This document shows, piece by piece, positions 9,238-20,119 of a stretch of 64,000 bases of DNA. The stretch spans positions 20,381-84,380 of the forward strand of contig JAOKTA010000001.1 in the NCBI GenBank assembly GCA_028335865.1, written 5' to 3'. Under the pieces are notes generated by a model that was not told where the DNA came from, searched no databases, and was given only the letters and a program-made list of their open reading frames with translations. The translations under genes were made by a program, and so were the position numbers. Each line of letters opens with the position of its first letter. The first letter of the stretch is position 1. Source of the DNA: Candidatus Nitrosopumilus sp. GTDB taxonomy: Archaea; Thermoproteota; Nitrososphaeria; Nitrososphaerales; Nitrosopumilaceae.

Positions 9238-10173
9238 ATGAAAATTGTACAAATTGGAACAGGAGGCTGGGGTAAGAATCATACCAGAATTTTATCAGAA
9301 TTAGGTGTACTTGTGGCCATATGTGATGCTAATCATGAAAAAAGTAAGGAATATGGAGAAAAGTATGCTGTAAATTATTATCAATCATTAGATGAATTAT
9401 TAAATTCTGAAGAATTTGATGGTGCATTTGTAGTGACACCTACATCAACACATACAGAAATTGCAATGAAGTTATTGGAAGCTAGAAAACATGTTTTTGT
9501 AGAAAAGCCAATGACATACAAATCTGAGGACGGTGAAAAACTTGCTAGACTTGCAGAAAAAAATAAGGTTATTCTCACATGCGGGTATATTGAAAGATTC
9601 AATCCTGCAGTAGATGTTGTAAAAAAAATAGTTGATGAAAAAAAATACGGGGATCTAGTTATGCTTGAATTTCATAGAGAGAATAGAATGCCATTGCATA
9701 TCAAAGATGTCGGAATTATCTATGATACTTCAGTTCACGACATAGATACTGCAAATTGGTTGTTTAATGATATGCCTCAAGTAGTTTTTGCACGTGCAGG
9801 GAAAATTAAACACGAACATGAAGATTTTGCAAGTATTATGTTAGGATATAAAAATAATAAAGTTGCAATTATTTCATCAAATTGGATTACACCAAAAAAA
9901 GTGAGAAAATTTAGTGCAGTATGTACAGAAGCAATTATTTCATCAGACTTTCTCACTCAAGAAATTACAATTGAAAAAGAGGATGAATCCCAAACTATCA
10001 AAAATGAAAAACAAGAACCATTAATGTTAGAAATTCAGAATTTCTTAGAAGCCATTACGGATAAAAGTAAACAAATTGTTAAATCACAAGAAGCAGTAAA
10101 TGTTACAAAAATTGCCGAAGCGGCACTTTTATCTAGTCAAAAAGGAATCCCAATTTATCTGGATTTAAAATGA
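9238..10173 (+). CDS. Gfo/Idh/MocA-family sugar dehydrogenase
   Basis: VQIGTGGWGKNHTRILSEL nucleotide-binding, HVFVEKPMTYKSEDGEKL (EKP motif). Confidence 0.9.
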   Translation: MKIVQIGTGGWGKNHTRILSELGVLVAICDANHEKSKEYGEKYAVNYYQSLDELLNSEEFDGAFVVTPTSTHTEIAMKLLEARKHVFVEKPMTYKSEDGEKLARLAEKNKVILTCGYIERFNPAVDVVKKIVDEKKYGDLVMLEFHRENRMPLHIKDVGIIYDTSVHDIDTANWLFNDMPQVVFARAGKIKHEHEDFASIMLGYKNNKVAIISSNWITPKKVRKFSAVCTEAIISSDFLTQEITIEKEDESQTIKNEKQEPLMLEIQNFLEAITDKSKQIVKSQEAVNVTKIAEAALLSSQKGIPIYLDLK

Positions 10174-10439
10174 ATAAAACAATGATGGAGATACTAGCAT
10201 GTCCAATAGACAAGAATCATCCCTTAGAGTTATTTGAAATCAAAGAAAAAGATGATGTAGTGATTGAGGGTGCAATATTTTGTTCAAAGTGTTCCAGATT
10301 TTATCCAATTATGGAGGAAATTCCAATAATGTTACCAGATGATCTTAGAGATAAAAAACATGAAATAGAATTTTTAAATAAAAACAAAGACAAATTGCCT
10401 GAAAAAATTATTAGTGAAGCAAATCCATGGCATTTGTAA
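10170..10439 (+). CDS. Trm112-like zinc-ribbon protein
   Basis: MEILACPIDKNHPLELF...IFCSKCSRFYPIMEEIPIMLPDDLRD; ATGA overlap with upstream gene. Confidence 0.85.
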   Translation: MNKTMMEILACPIDKNHPLELFEIKEKDDVVIEGAIFCSKCSRFYPIMEEIPIMLPDDLRDKKHEIEFLNKNKDKLPEKIISEANPWHL

Positions 10440-10443
10440 GGCA

Positions 10444-10920
10444 ATGGTTACAAATTTTATTTCTGAAAAAGCAATAATTGGAAAAAATGTGCAAATATGG
10501 CATTTTTCATATGTAGGAGATAATGTTGAAATTGGAGATAATGTAAAAATTGGATCCCTTGCACATATTGATTATGATGTAAAAATTGGAGATAATACAA
10601 AAATTGAAGGGCAAGCATACATCCCACCATTGTGTAGAATTGGAAAAAATGTGTTCATTGGTCCAGCAGCTGTTTTAACAAATGATCCATTTCCAATGTG
10701 TGACAAAATGGTAGGAGTTACAATTGAAGATAATGCAATAATTGGTGCACGTGCAGTGATTAAAGCAGGAATTACAGTTGGAAAAAATAGCGTTGTTGCA
10801 ATGGGTGCAATTGTAACAAGAGATGTTGATGAAAATACTGTGGTTGCAGGGTCACCAGCTTTTCTAAGATACAGCAGAGAAGAGTATGACAAAAAAAGAA
10901 AAAAATGGATAGAAAGTTAA
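10444..10920 (+). CDS. Left-handed beta-helix (hexapeptide) acyltransferase, WbpD-like
   Basis: Hexapeptide repeats IGDNVKIG/IGDNTKIEGQAYIPP...VAMGAIVTRDVDENTVVAGSPA; ORF track extends to 10414 but ATG at 10444 follows the upstream stop. Confidence 0.9.
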   Translation: MVTNFISEKAIIGKNVQIWHFSYVGDNVEIGDNVKIGSLAHIDYDVKIGDNTKIEGQAYIPPLCRIGKNVFIGPAAVLTNDPFPMCDKMVGVTIEDNAIIGARAVIKAGITVGKNSVVAMGAIVTRDVDENTVVAGSPAFLRYSREEYDKKRKKWIES

Positions 10921-11147
10921 GAATTTAATTCTTTTTTAAAAATCCAATTTTTTAATTTAGATAAAATTAAAATCCATATTACAACCAATATCAAAGCAAT
11001 AGTTACTTTAAGTCCAGATGCAATTATCCAATGAAAATCACCAAATTGTTGAATAGTAAACGGACCCAACAAAACAACCATGATACCGCCGCCAATAATT
11101 ATCAAACCCCACATTGCAAATAAGAAACCATAAAGACCAGATTTCAA
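10917..11147 (-). CDS. Small membrane protein
   Basis: 76-aa ORF with two hydrophobic segments, overlapping the GPT-like gene start. Confidence 0.6.
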   Translation of the reverse strand: MKSGLYGFLFAMWGLIIIGGGIMVVLLGPFTIQQFGDFHWIIASGLKVTIALILVVIWILILSKLKNWIFKKELNS

Positions 11148-12136
11148 AGAGAAACACCCATCATAAATGCAGTAATAATAGCTAAAATTCCCGAAAATAT
11201 TGCAAGTTTAAAAATTGCAAGTCCAACTTGTTTTTCAGATAAAGGACCATTTGCGAGAATTAATCTCACTAAAGTTACAGGGGCCGTTTTATCATTTGTT
11301 GCCTTTAATTTAAAATCACTAGTAAATTCAACAGGTTTTCCTTTGATTTGTCTATGTTCAACTATTCGTTTTACGCTTGATAAAAACAAAAATGAGTTAA
11401 TTACAGCAGGCAATAGTGCAATTGCTGCAATAATTTCTACACCACCAACAATTGCAATGGTACCATACATAGCGCCAAATGTTAGTGCTCCAGAATCTCC
11501 AGGAAAAATCTTGCTAGGTATCTTATGATATTTGTAGAATGCTAATGAAACAAATGCCAAAGGTAAACTAACGATAGCAATTTCATAATTTCCTAAAATA
11601 AATAAACAGATAGACAAAGTAAAACTTGCAATGACCATAAATCCACTAGCAACACCGTTTAGAACGTCAATAGAATTAATGGTGTTTCCAGTTATAGGAA
11701 TCATAAAAATTATTAATCCAAGATATAGTATTGGAATTTGTACATCTCCAAATAACGGAAATGAAAGGGACGAGTCATATGCACCAAGAAAAATAATTGG
11801 AAGGGCTGCAATTGCAAGAGTTACAGGTTTAAACCAACCTCCCATTACTTTTCTATCATCAACATAACCAATTAGAAATGCCGCTGTAGTTGTAATTATT
11901 ACTGCAAGAATTTCATTAAGTTGAAAAAATCCATAAAGAACAATCTCTGAAACAAGAATTCCCAATATTATTGATATTCCACCAGGTCTTGCAACCATTA
12001 CACTTTCTTTTTTATTCATATCTTTTACGGTAAAATTATTTTTTGTTAAAATTTTGATCAGTGGAGGAGTAGTGAAATAAACTACAGAAAATGAAAGTAT
12101 GCAAGAAATTATTGCAGGAATAATTAATTCAATCAA
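11144..12136 (-). CDS. Glycosyltransferase family 4 / UDP-GlcNAc:(dolichyl/undecaprenyl)-phosphate GlcNAc-1-P transferase
   Basis: FLIGYVDDRKVMGGWFKP, NTINSIDVLNGVASG, FPGDSGALTFGA; polytopic. Confidence 0.9.
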   Translation of the reverse strand: MIELIIPAIISCILSFSVVYFTTPPLIKILTKNNFTVKDMNKKESVMVARPGGISIILGILVSEIVLYGFFQLNEILAVIITTTAAFLIGYVDDRKVMGGWFKPVTLAIAALPIIFLGAYDSSLSFPLFGDVQIPILYLGLIIFMIPITGNTINSIDVLNGVASGFMVIASFTLSICLFILGNYEIAIVSLPLAFVSLAFYKYHKIPSKIFPGDSGALTFGAMYGTIAIVGGVEIIAAIALLPAVINSFLFLSSVKRIVEHRQIKGKPVEFTSDFKLKATNDKTAPVTLVRLILANGPLSEKQVGLAIFKLAIFSGILAIITAFMMGVSL

Positions 12137-14262
12137 TATCTGACCTTCTTTAATTCAGCTTTTATGTTATTTGCAATAGTTGAACCAATTTTATCAATTT
12201 CGCCCAATTTATGAGTAGGAATTTTTTCCAAATCATCTAGATTTTTTACATTATGCTTAAACAATACACGTGCCCTAACTCTTCCAATTCCTTTTACACG
12301 TACCAAATCTAGCAATTCCTCTCTAATCCCATAAACTACTCTTTTTCTTAAATCGTTAAATTCTTCAAGTAAATCAGGTCTTTCAATATGCTTAGCAATC
12401 TCTCTTAAACAGTAAGATAGCCAATTTGCATTTTCTACCATTCTATGCATGTCTCCAGCCTCAATTCCAAGAGTATCAGATAGAGAAAGTTCAGTAGATT
12501 CAGTAATCCACATCTGTAAAGCCAAAAGACTTCGAGAGCAATCATATTCTGAAATGGGTTCAATTAATTCTGAAGAATGATTTTCAATCATGAGACTAGT
12601 TGATTCATAGTCTTTATTTCGAAGTGAAAATTTAGGAAAAAATTCTTCGCAATTTATCATTAGATGTAAAAATCCAAAAGTATGTTTTTGCTGGTTAGAC
12701 ACATTATCTATTGCATCTCTAAAATATGTTGCAGTAAGTGGATCAATGTAAAGCATTGAAGTCTTTTTTCCAAATGCAGTTCCAGCATATCTATCACCTT
12801 TTTTAATTATTAATTGTTGGGAAGAAAGAAAACGTAAAGAAATGTTAATTGCAAAACTTAGTGTAGCTTTTGAAGATTGTAATCCGCCTAATGTTTGTAA
12901 AAAGAATTCAAGAAGTTCTTCTTTTTTTATTCCAGGATTTATAACAATTACACTTAGAATATGTGTTCTAAGAGATTTATCTTCAGTAATTTTTGAAACT
13001 ATAGGTTCTGGCTCACCATGAATATAATATTCAGTTAAATCCTCAGTGTTACCATTTCCAACAATAATGGATTCACCATAATCATCGTATTGTGGTCTTC
13101 CAGCTCTACCGCAAAGTTGTTTGTATTCTAAAATACTAATGGGTCTATTTGCACCAATTTTTGCATTATATCTATTAATATTTGAAATTACAACTCTTCT
13201 TGCTGGAAGATTAACCCCAGCAGCCAAGGTTGGAGTTGAGGATAATAATTTGATGGTACCATTACGGAATTCTTTTTCTACAATTTCTCTACATTTTTGA
13301 TTTAATCCTGCATGATGAAATGCAACTCCTTTTTTTACAAGAATTGCCAAAGTTTTTACAATTTCTGTATGCTCATTTTCTGCAAGGATTTGTTTTGATG
13401 TTTTTTCTAATGCTGTCAATTCTTTTTTTTGTAAGAATTGTGAAATAATATCAGATGCTTTTGTTGCAAGCGATTTTGAACTTACCCTAGTTGCTGCAAA
13501 AACTAGAGACTGACCACCTTCTTGAACACATTGTACGCCTAAATCAATTGGAATTCCACGTAAACTAGGTTTAACCTCAAATGTTTTACCATCGCTCATT
13601 GTAACTTGCCCTCCGTCACATACTCCTTCAGATAATGGAACTGGTCTCCAGTCGTTTTTTACTAATTTACAATCAAGCCATTTTGCAATTTCATCAGAAT
13701 TAGTTATCGTTGCACTAAGACCAACAATTTGAGGTTTAGTATCTAATAATTTTAAATGAGTTAAAATCATTTCAAGTGTTGGTCCTCTACCTTCATCTCC
13801 GATCAGATGAACTTCATCAGATATCACCAGACCAATTTCTTCAACCCATTCAGCACCATGTCTAATTATAGAATCCATTTTTTCATTTGTTAAAATCAAC
13901 ACGTTACTATTTTCTAAATTTTTTTCAATATGTTCAAAATCTCCAGTAGAAATACCAATTTTAATTTTTTTTCCAATTGAAATTTTTTCTAATTTTTTAA
14001 ACTCTGTAAATTTTTCAGCAGCTAATGCACGTAATGGACTAAGATAAACTACCTTGCCATTATTTTTTGAAAGGTAACTAAGCATTGCAAGCATTGCAAT
14101 CAAAGTTTTTCCACTGGCAGTAGGTGCAGAAACTAAAATACTTTTTCCATCCAATAATCCAAACTTAACACTATCAGCTTGCGGAGGATATAATTTTTCA
14201 TATCCTTGTGATTTTAAAAAATTAATTGCAGAGTCTGGAAGTGCTAGCGTATCTATTTTCAT
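12133..14262 (-). CDS. hel308: Hel308-like Ski2-family DNA helicase
   Basis: SAPTASGKT Walker A, SDEVHLIGD, SATITN, QLCGRAGRPQYDDYG, C-terminal HhH VKGIGRVRARVLF. Confidence 0.93.
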   Translation of the reverse strand: MKIDTLALPDSAINFLKSQGYEKLYPPQADSVKFGLLDGKSILVSAPTASGKTLIAMLAMLSYLSKNNGKVVYLSPLRALAAEKFTEFKKLEKISIGKKIKIGISTGDFEHIEKNLENSNVLILTNEKMDSIIRHGAEWVEEIGLVISDEVHLIGDEGRGPTLEMILTHLKLLDTKPQIVGLSATITNSDEIAKWLDCKLVKNDWRPVPLSEGVCDGGQVTMSDGKTFEVKPSLRGIPIDLGVQCVQEGGQSLVFAATRVSSKSLATKASDIISQFLQKKELTALEKTSKQILAENEHTEIVKTLAILVKKGVAFHHAGLNQKCREIVEKEFRNGTIKLLSSTPTLAAGVNLPARRVVISNINRYNAKIGANRPISILEYKQLCGRAGRPQYDDYGESIIVGNGNTEDLTEYYIHGEPEPIVSKITEDKSLRTHILSVIVINPGIKKEELLEFFLQTLGGLQSSKATLSFAINISLRFLSSQQLIIKKGDRYAGTAFGKKTSMLYIDPLTATYFRDAIDNVSNQQKHTFGFLHLMINCEEFFPKFSLRNKDYESTSLMIENHSSELIEPISEYDCSRSLLALQMWITESTELSLSDTLGIEAGDMHRMVENANWLSYCLREIAKHIERPDLLEEFNDLRKRVVYGIREELLDLVRVKGIGRVRARVLFKHNVKNLDDLEKIPTHKLGEIDKIGSTIANNIKAELKKVRY

Positions 14263-16346
14263 ACTCGATTATAATGACCAGGTTTTGATTCATAAATAGA
14301 TGCTTCTCTAAGCATTCTTCTAATGTAGTTTCTTGCTTCTTCTTCACTAAATTTTTCACTTTTTTCAAGTTCTTCTACAAATGCTCTTTCTTCAACTGGG
14401 ACTTTATTATCACCTTCAAGACTTTTTAGTATATCCATGAATAATTGCATTTTTGAAACCTCACTTCTAGGTCTACCTTGTAAAACACCAAGATCAACTT
14501 TACCAGTATTAACATCAACACCAGCATCTTGAAGCATGCTTTGAATTAGAAATATGGCACGGTCAGCATCTTCCTCTTCAACCTTGTCTTTCATGAGTAA
14601 TCTAGCCCTGGCTGTTGAAAGTCGAATAATTCCTTCTAATTGTCTAGGAGTGACAGTAATCATTTCTTCAGATTCTACATTTCTCATCTGTAAATAATAA
14701 TCAAGAATTTTTGCTTCAGCTTCTTTTGTTAATTCAGGGGTACCGCGTTTTGCATATGAAAGGTATTTTGTTAACAAATCAACTTCAACTACAGATTTTT
14801 TATCAGTTCCAGAGCTAGTATTTCTTCTAATGATATGTGTTGCAATTTGCGTATCTTTTTCTTTACTAGGAATATCCCTAACAACAAAAATCAAATCAAA
14901 TCTTGTCAATAGAGGAATAGGTAAATTTACATTTTCTGTAATATTTTTGAATGGATCATATTTTCCATACATAGGGTTTGCTGCAGCTAAAATTGATGTT
15001 CTAGCATTGAGGGTAGCTACAATTCCACCTTTTGCGATACTTGCAGATTGTTGCTCCATAACTTCGTGTAACGCACTTCTATCCTCAGGTTTCATTTTAT
15101 CAAATTCATCTATACTAACTAAACCTTGATCACCAAGTACAACTGCTCCTGCTTCTAACATCATAATTCCAGATTTATCACGAACTACAGCAGCTGTAAG
15201 TCCTGCAGCTGTTGAACCTCTACCAGAAGTGTACAAACCTCTTGGTGCAATTCTTGCACAAAATTTTAACATTTCACTTTTTGCAGTACCAGGATCTCCA
15301 ACTAAAAATACATTGATGTCTCCTCTAATTTTACTGCCGTCACCCAACAATCTTTGATTAGAACCAACAATGAGTAAGAGAATAGCTTCTTTGATTAATG
15401 TCTGACCTTGGATGTGCGGAGCAAAGGAATCTATCAATCTTTGATAAACATCAGAACTTTGACCAAGAGATTTAATTCGTCGTTCATCTTCTGGAGAGAT
15501 TTCTTCTCTTCCAATTTTTCTATCAGTTTTAGAACCACGACCACTCAAAAATTCAATATTATTACCTTCAATTCTCAATCTATACAATCCACTATGACCT
15601 CTTTGAACACCGGCAACAGACTCTTGTTCTACTCTAACTACGCCTGTAAGAATAATTCTGTCACCAGGTCTTGAATTATCAACTAAATCTTGTCTAATTG
15701 TGACATCAACGTAATGAGGTAATTGTCCTGGAGGTAAATCTTCAGGAAGTTCTTGTAACCTAAGAATTTGAAAATCAATAAACTTACTTGCTTCAGGCTT
15801 TAATTCAAAATCTCTTTGTTTGCAACTTGGATTATCACAAATTACAGGTATTTTTGCATCCATTCCTTTTAGTTGAATAATTTTTGTAATGTGCTCATCA
15901 GGACAAGTAAAGACTAATTCTTTTGCAAGTGGTTTTACTTCTGATGCTCTAACAACCATTCCGGAAACACTGGTAATATTTCCAATTGTTTCAGCATTGA
16001 TTTGTCTTAAACTTCTCTCTAATGGAAAATTAGCTATTCTTACACGAACTTCTTCCTTAATTTTTTCTGCATAACCTGGAAATCTTGTTTGCAATGCTTC
16101 CTTAATTGCTCTTCCAAAAGCATCAAAAATTCTATCAGGATTTTCAGAAAATATAATTTCTATTTCAGGTTCAGTTACAAGATCATTATAATCAACTACA
16201 ATGTATTTTGCATTTTTTGGCATCATTGAATCAATGGCATCAACGTATCTGTAATTTCCTTGTTTATCCTTGAATCTAGTTAAAAATTGTTTTACTTTAT
16301 CTGATAATGCAGAATCAGTAAATGTACTAGTTTGCGTATTACTCAT
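14259..16346 (-). CDS. mcm: Replicative helicase MCM
   Basis: GDPGTAKSEML Walker A, ISIDEFDKM-type VSIDEFDKMKPEDRSALHEVMEQQ, LLTRFDLIFV arginine finger. Confidence 0.97.
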   Translation of the reverse strand: MSNTQTSTFTDSALSDKVKQFLTRFKDKQGNYRYVDAIDSMMPKNAKYIVVDYNDLVTEPEIEIIFSENPDRIFDAFGRAIKEALQTRFPGYAEKIKEEVRVRIANFPLERSLRQINAETIGNITSVSGMVVRASEVKPLAKELVFTCPDEHITKIIQLKGMDAKIPVICDNPSCKQRDFELKPEASKFIDFQILRLQELPEDLPPGQLPHYVDVTIRQDLVDNSRPGDRIILTGVVRVEQESVAGVQRGHSGLYRLRIEGNNIEFLSGRGSKTDRKIGREEISPEDERRIKSLGQSSDVYQRLIDSFAPHIQGQTLIKEAILLLIVGSNQRLLGDGSKIRGDINVFLVGDPGTAKSEMLKFCARIAPRGLYTSGRGSTAAGLTAAVVRDKSGIMMLEAGAVVLGDQGLVSIDEFDKMKPEDRSALHEVMEQQSASIAKGGIVATLNARTSILAAANPMYGKYDPFKNITENVNLPIPLLTRFDLIFVVRDIPSKEKDTQIATHIIRRNTSSGTDKKSVVEVDLLTKYLSYAKRGTPELTKEAEAKILDYYLQMRNVESEEMITVTPRQLEGIIRLSTARARLLMKDKVEEEDADRAIFLIQSMLQDAGVDVNTGKVDLGVLQGRPRSEVSKMQLFMDILKSLEGDNKVPVEERAFVEELEKSEKFSEEEARNYIRRMLREASIYESKPGHYNRV

Positions 16347-16857
16347 TTCTGGTTCCTCTTACTTGATTTTCAAATTCTTTACTATTATCATAGATAGTTT
16401 TGTAGAAAATATTTTCTTCAACTGTTAGTTGTTTGTAAATATCAGAATTTAGTTTAATAGAATCTGCAAGCTTTACAATTTTACCTCTTCTCATTCTAAA
16501 TAATTCCAATAGTATACTTTCAACTTGATCAAAATCATTGCGGTCAAATTCTTTTATTGATTCTTTTAATTTTATATAAAAATGAGGTTCTAATGTGGAT
16601 AATTGGTATTCTCCAACCATTTTTTCTTTAGATAATGCTTGTTTTAATTGAGTAATCATATCAGGTGAATCCAACGTGCCCACACCGCTATCATTCAAGA
16701 TTTTTCCAATCCATTGAGGCATGTTATTTGTATCACCCTGAATACCTTCAATTTTGATGCCAGCAATATTGTACTTAAAATCCTGATTAACTGTAAGTTT
16801 AGCATCCTTTAGCCTATATCCTATAGTATGCACTTTTTCTATTTTTTCAATTTCCAT
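16339..16857 (-). CDS. GINS complex subunit
   Basis: Location directly upstream of mcm; RMRRGKIVKLADSIKL motif typical of archaeal GINS. Confidence 0.7.
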   Translation of the reverse strand: MEIEKIEKVHTIGYRLKDAKLTVNQDFKYNIAGIKIEGIQGDTNNMPQWIGKILNDSGVGTLDSPDMITQLKQALSKEKMVGEYQLSTLEPHFYIKLKESIKEFDRNDFDQVESILLELFRMRRGKIVKLADSIKLNSDIYKQLTVEENIFYKTIYDNSKEFENQVRGTRNE

Positions 16858-16861
16858 ATGA

Positions 16862-16936
16862 GATCACTTATCAATTTTAGATCCTCAAGTATCGGATCGA
16901 TCAATTCTGTTAACAATTTAGTGAGATCATTTGATC
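16862..16936. promoter_or_regulatory. GATC cluster with inverted repeats in the GINS-MCM / RfcS divergent intergenic region
   Basis: Six GATC in 75 bp; gatcc-N9-ggatc (16880-16898), gatca-tt-tgatc (16925-16936). Confidence 0.4.
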
Positions 16937-17051
16937 CTAATTAATCACAGCCTGACTACAGAGTACATGAGAATAGTTTTTGATTTTAAGATATGGCATA
17001 AGAGAATAACCAATTCGGATTTATTAGTGGGATTAGAGTTTCGATATTCGT

Positions 17052-18002
17052 ATGTCTGCAACAGGAATGTGGGTAGAAAAATATCGACCTAAAGAAATTT
17101 CAGAGATTATAGGTCAAACTGAAATTATCGGGAGTTTAAAGGCGTTAATCAAAGATCCAACAGATATGCCCCATCTGATGTTTTCAGGCTCTGCAGGAGT
17201 AGGCAAAACAACTACAGCATTATGCATTACAAGACAAATTCTAGGGGACAATATTGAAGGAAATCTTCTAGAGCTAAATGCTTCTGATGAAAGAGGCATA
17301 GGCATGGTTAGAGAAAAAGTAAAAAAGTTTTCAGCTTTTGCAGGATTATCAGATGCCCCATTTAAAATAATTATTTTAGACGAAGCAGATGAGATGACTT
17401 CAGATGCTCAAACAGCACTGAGAAGAATCATAGAAGACACTGCTAAAATTTGTAGATTTATCTTAATTGCAAATAATGTTTCAAAAATCATTGATCCAAT
17501 TCAGAGTAGATGTGCAACATTCAAGTTTACTATAGTGTCAGAAGAGGACATTATAGGTAGATTAGAAGTAATTTCTAAAAAAGAAAAAATAAAGACAAAT
17601 AAAAAAGGTCTAAAAGCAATTTATGATTATTCAGAAGGGGATTTGAGACATGCGATTAATTTAATGCAAGCAACTGCAAGTCTTGGTGAAATTACTGAAG
17701 AAACTGTGAAAGTCTCATCAGGGTTAACTAAAACAAGTGATGTGGATGAGGTTTTAAAAATTGCATTGTCAGGTGATGTCATAAAATCAAGAGAGAAAAT
17801 GATTGAATTGATTAAAGTTTACGGAATGTCAGTGTCAGATTTTCTAAAGTACATTAACTCAGCTGTCTTCAAATCTAAACATGAAAAATTATCAGATATT
17901 TTAGAAGTAATAGCAAAGTATGATTATAGAATTTTAGTTGGGGCAAATTCTGAAATTCAATTATCTGCAATGCTTGCAGAACTTGCAAAAATAGAAAAAT
18001 AA
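17052..18002 (+). CDS. rfcS: Replication factor C small subunit
   Basis: MWVEKYRPKEISEIIGQ, GSAGVGKTTTALCI, IILDEADEMTSDAQTALRRIIE, SRCATFKF. Confidence 0.96.
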   Translation: MSATGMWVEKYRPKEISEIIGQTEIIGSLKALIKDPTDMPHLMFSGSAGVGKTTTALCITRQILGDNIEGNLLELNASDERGIGMVREKVKKFSAFAGLSDAPFKIIILDEADEMTSDAQTALRRIIEDTAKICRFILIANNVSKIIDPIQSRCATFKFTIVSEEDIIGRLEVISKKEKIKTNKKGLKAIYDYSEGDLRHAINLMQATASLGEITEETVKVSSGLTKTSDVDEVLKIALSGDVIKSREKMIELIKVYGMSVSDFLKYINSAVFKSKHEKLSDILEVIAKYDYRILVGANSEIQLSAMLAELAKIEK

Positions 18003-18005
18003 AAA

Positions 18006-18089
18006 CGCCGAGAGAGGGATTTGAACCCCCGCGTACTTGCGTACACAGGCTCTCAAGGCCCGCGCTCTACCGGACTAAGCGACCTCGGC
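18006..18089 (-). tRNA. tRNA-Ser(TGA)
   Basis: Minus strand GCCGAGG...CGGGC CTTGAGA GCCTG, long variable arm, GGGGGTTCAAATCCCTC, CCTCGGC pairing; anticodon TGA. Confidence 0.93.
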
Positions 18090-18160
18090 AAAAAATGTTG
18101 AAAATAGTGATTAAAATCTGTTGATAATTAAATAGAAAAATAAGAAAAAAGAAAAAATCT

Positions 18161-18709
18161 TTAATCGTGTGCGTGTGGATTTTCGCCGCTGGATTTCATA
18201 AGTACATATGTTCCGGCTGCTTTTTCGTGCCATTCTTGGTTGGCTGATTCAATAAGGATTGCTCCTTCAGGACAAATTTCTTGACATGCCATACAAACCG
18301 TACAATCATGTTCTCTGATTGGTTGTGATTTGTCGGTATAATCTAATCTTTCATCCATTTCTGTTAAACCAGTACCTTCAAAGGTTGTATCCATACAGTC
18401 TGCTGCAGGAATATCTTGTTCGGTTCTGAACCATTGGAATGTTTGAACTGGACATACACTCATGCATGAACCAGCTGCTACACATGAATCCCAATCGACT
18501 GCAACGCTAGTACCATGAATTCCAAGAGGAACTTGTTCTTCCCCTCTTTCTGCATAGGCTGCCTTTACATCTTCGTTTGAGAATGCTGCACCATCTGTTC
18601 TTCCTTCACCCCAGATATAGTGGAAATTTTCACCATCACCGTGGCTTGTTTTTCCTTTTGGTTCTACATCGTTGTGACAAAAGTCTTCTGGTATTTGTAG
18701 ATCTGCCAT
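18161..18709 (-). CDS. Zinc-containing-type ferredoxin, two 4Fe-4S clusters (paralog A)
   Basis: [23 protein letters not shown] and HDCTVCMACQEICPEGAI. Confidence 0.9.
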   Translation of the reverse strand: MADLQIPEDFCHNDVEPKGKTSHGDGENFHYIWGEGRTDGAAFSNEDVKAAYAERGEEQVPLGIHGTSVAVDWDSCVAAGSCMSVCPVQTFQWFRTEQDIPAADCMDTTFEGTGLTEMDERLDYTDKSQPIREHDCTVCMACQEICPEGAILIESANQEWHEKAAGTYVLMKSSGENPHAHD

Positions 18710-18807
18710 TAGTTCCGTATATTTAGAATATTATTTAAATCTAGAGAAAATTAGTCAAGACTAAATAAAAAATGAAAAATTTGAAGTATATAGAAAAGGG
18801 TTTAAAC

Positions 18808-19341
<534 letters not shown>

Positions 19342-19453
19342 TTAAAGCTAGATGCATCTAGTTAATACTAACAAATAAACTGAAAATTAATAGGATTAAC
19401 AGGCAAAGAAAATTTCCTTACGTTCATAACGCTGAACGATCAGTTATCTGGAT

Positions 19454-20119
19454 ATGGATATTATCAAATATGATGTTTACAGACAGCCAAATATCGGTGT
19501 TTTCATCAATGTTAATGATACAATAGGATTAGTTCCAATGGGATTTGCAGAAACTAAAGCAAATAAACTAGCAGAATATTTGAATGTAGAAATTTTTCAC
19601 ACAGCAATTGCCAACACTATGTTAATTGGTACATTGTCAGTAATGAACAATAAAGGAATTTTGTTACCATCCACTGCATATCAAGATGAATATGATTATT
19701 TAAAAAATGAAACAGATCTAGAAGTAGGAGTTTTAGATACTAAATTCAATGCACTTGGAAATGTAATTTGTGCCAATGATAAAGGAGCAATTGTTTCACC
19801 TGCATTATCAAAACAAGATTGTAAAGTGATATCAGATGTAATGGGCGTAGAAGTACTTCAAAAAAAGATAGCAGGATCTCATTTATCAGGAGTTTCACTT
19901 AAAGCAAATAATACAGGTGGTGTAATTCATCCAGAAGCAGAAGAAAAAGATATTAAAATTATTGAAGATTTGTTATCGGTAAATGTTGAACAAACTTCAA
20001 TAAATGGCGGTGTTCCATATGTTACATCAGGAATTTTAGCAAATAATCATTGTATTATAGTAGGTTCAATGACTAGCGGTTCTGAAATTATGAATTTAAC
20101 TAGAGCGTTTCTAAATTAA
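19454..20119 (+). CDS. eif6: Translation initiation factor 6 (aIF6)
   Basis: NIGVFINVNDTIGLVP...NNKGILLPSTAYQDEYDYLKN; five-fold pentein repeats. Confidence 0.93.
   Translation: MDIIKYDVYRQPNIGVFINVNDTIGLVPMGFAETKANKLAEYLNVEIFHTAIANTMLIGTLSVMNNKGILLPSTAYQDEYDYLKNETDLEVGVLDTKFNALGNVICANDKGAIVSPALSKQDCKVISDVMGVEVLQKKIAGSHLSGVSLKANNTGGVIHPEAEEKDIKIIEDLLSVNVEQTSINGGVPYVTSGILANNHCIIVGSMTSGSEIMNLTRAFLN

Noticed and set aside
19421-19438. cgttca-N6-tgaacg inverted repeat upstream of eIF6
   Set aside because: Short 6-bp arms, no second copy nearby; too weak to call regulatory.
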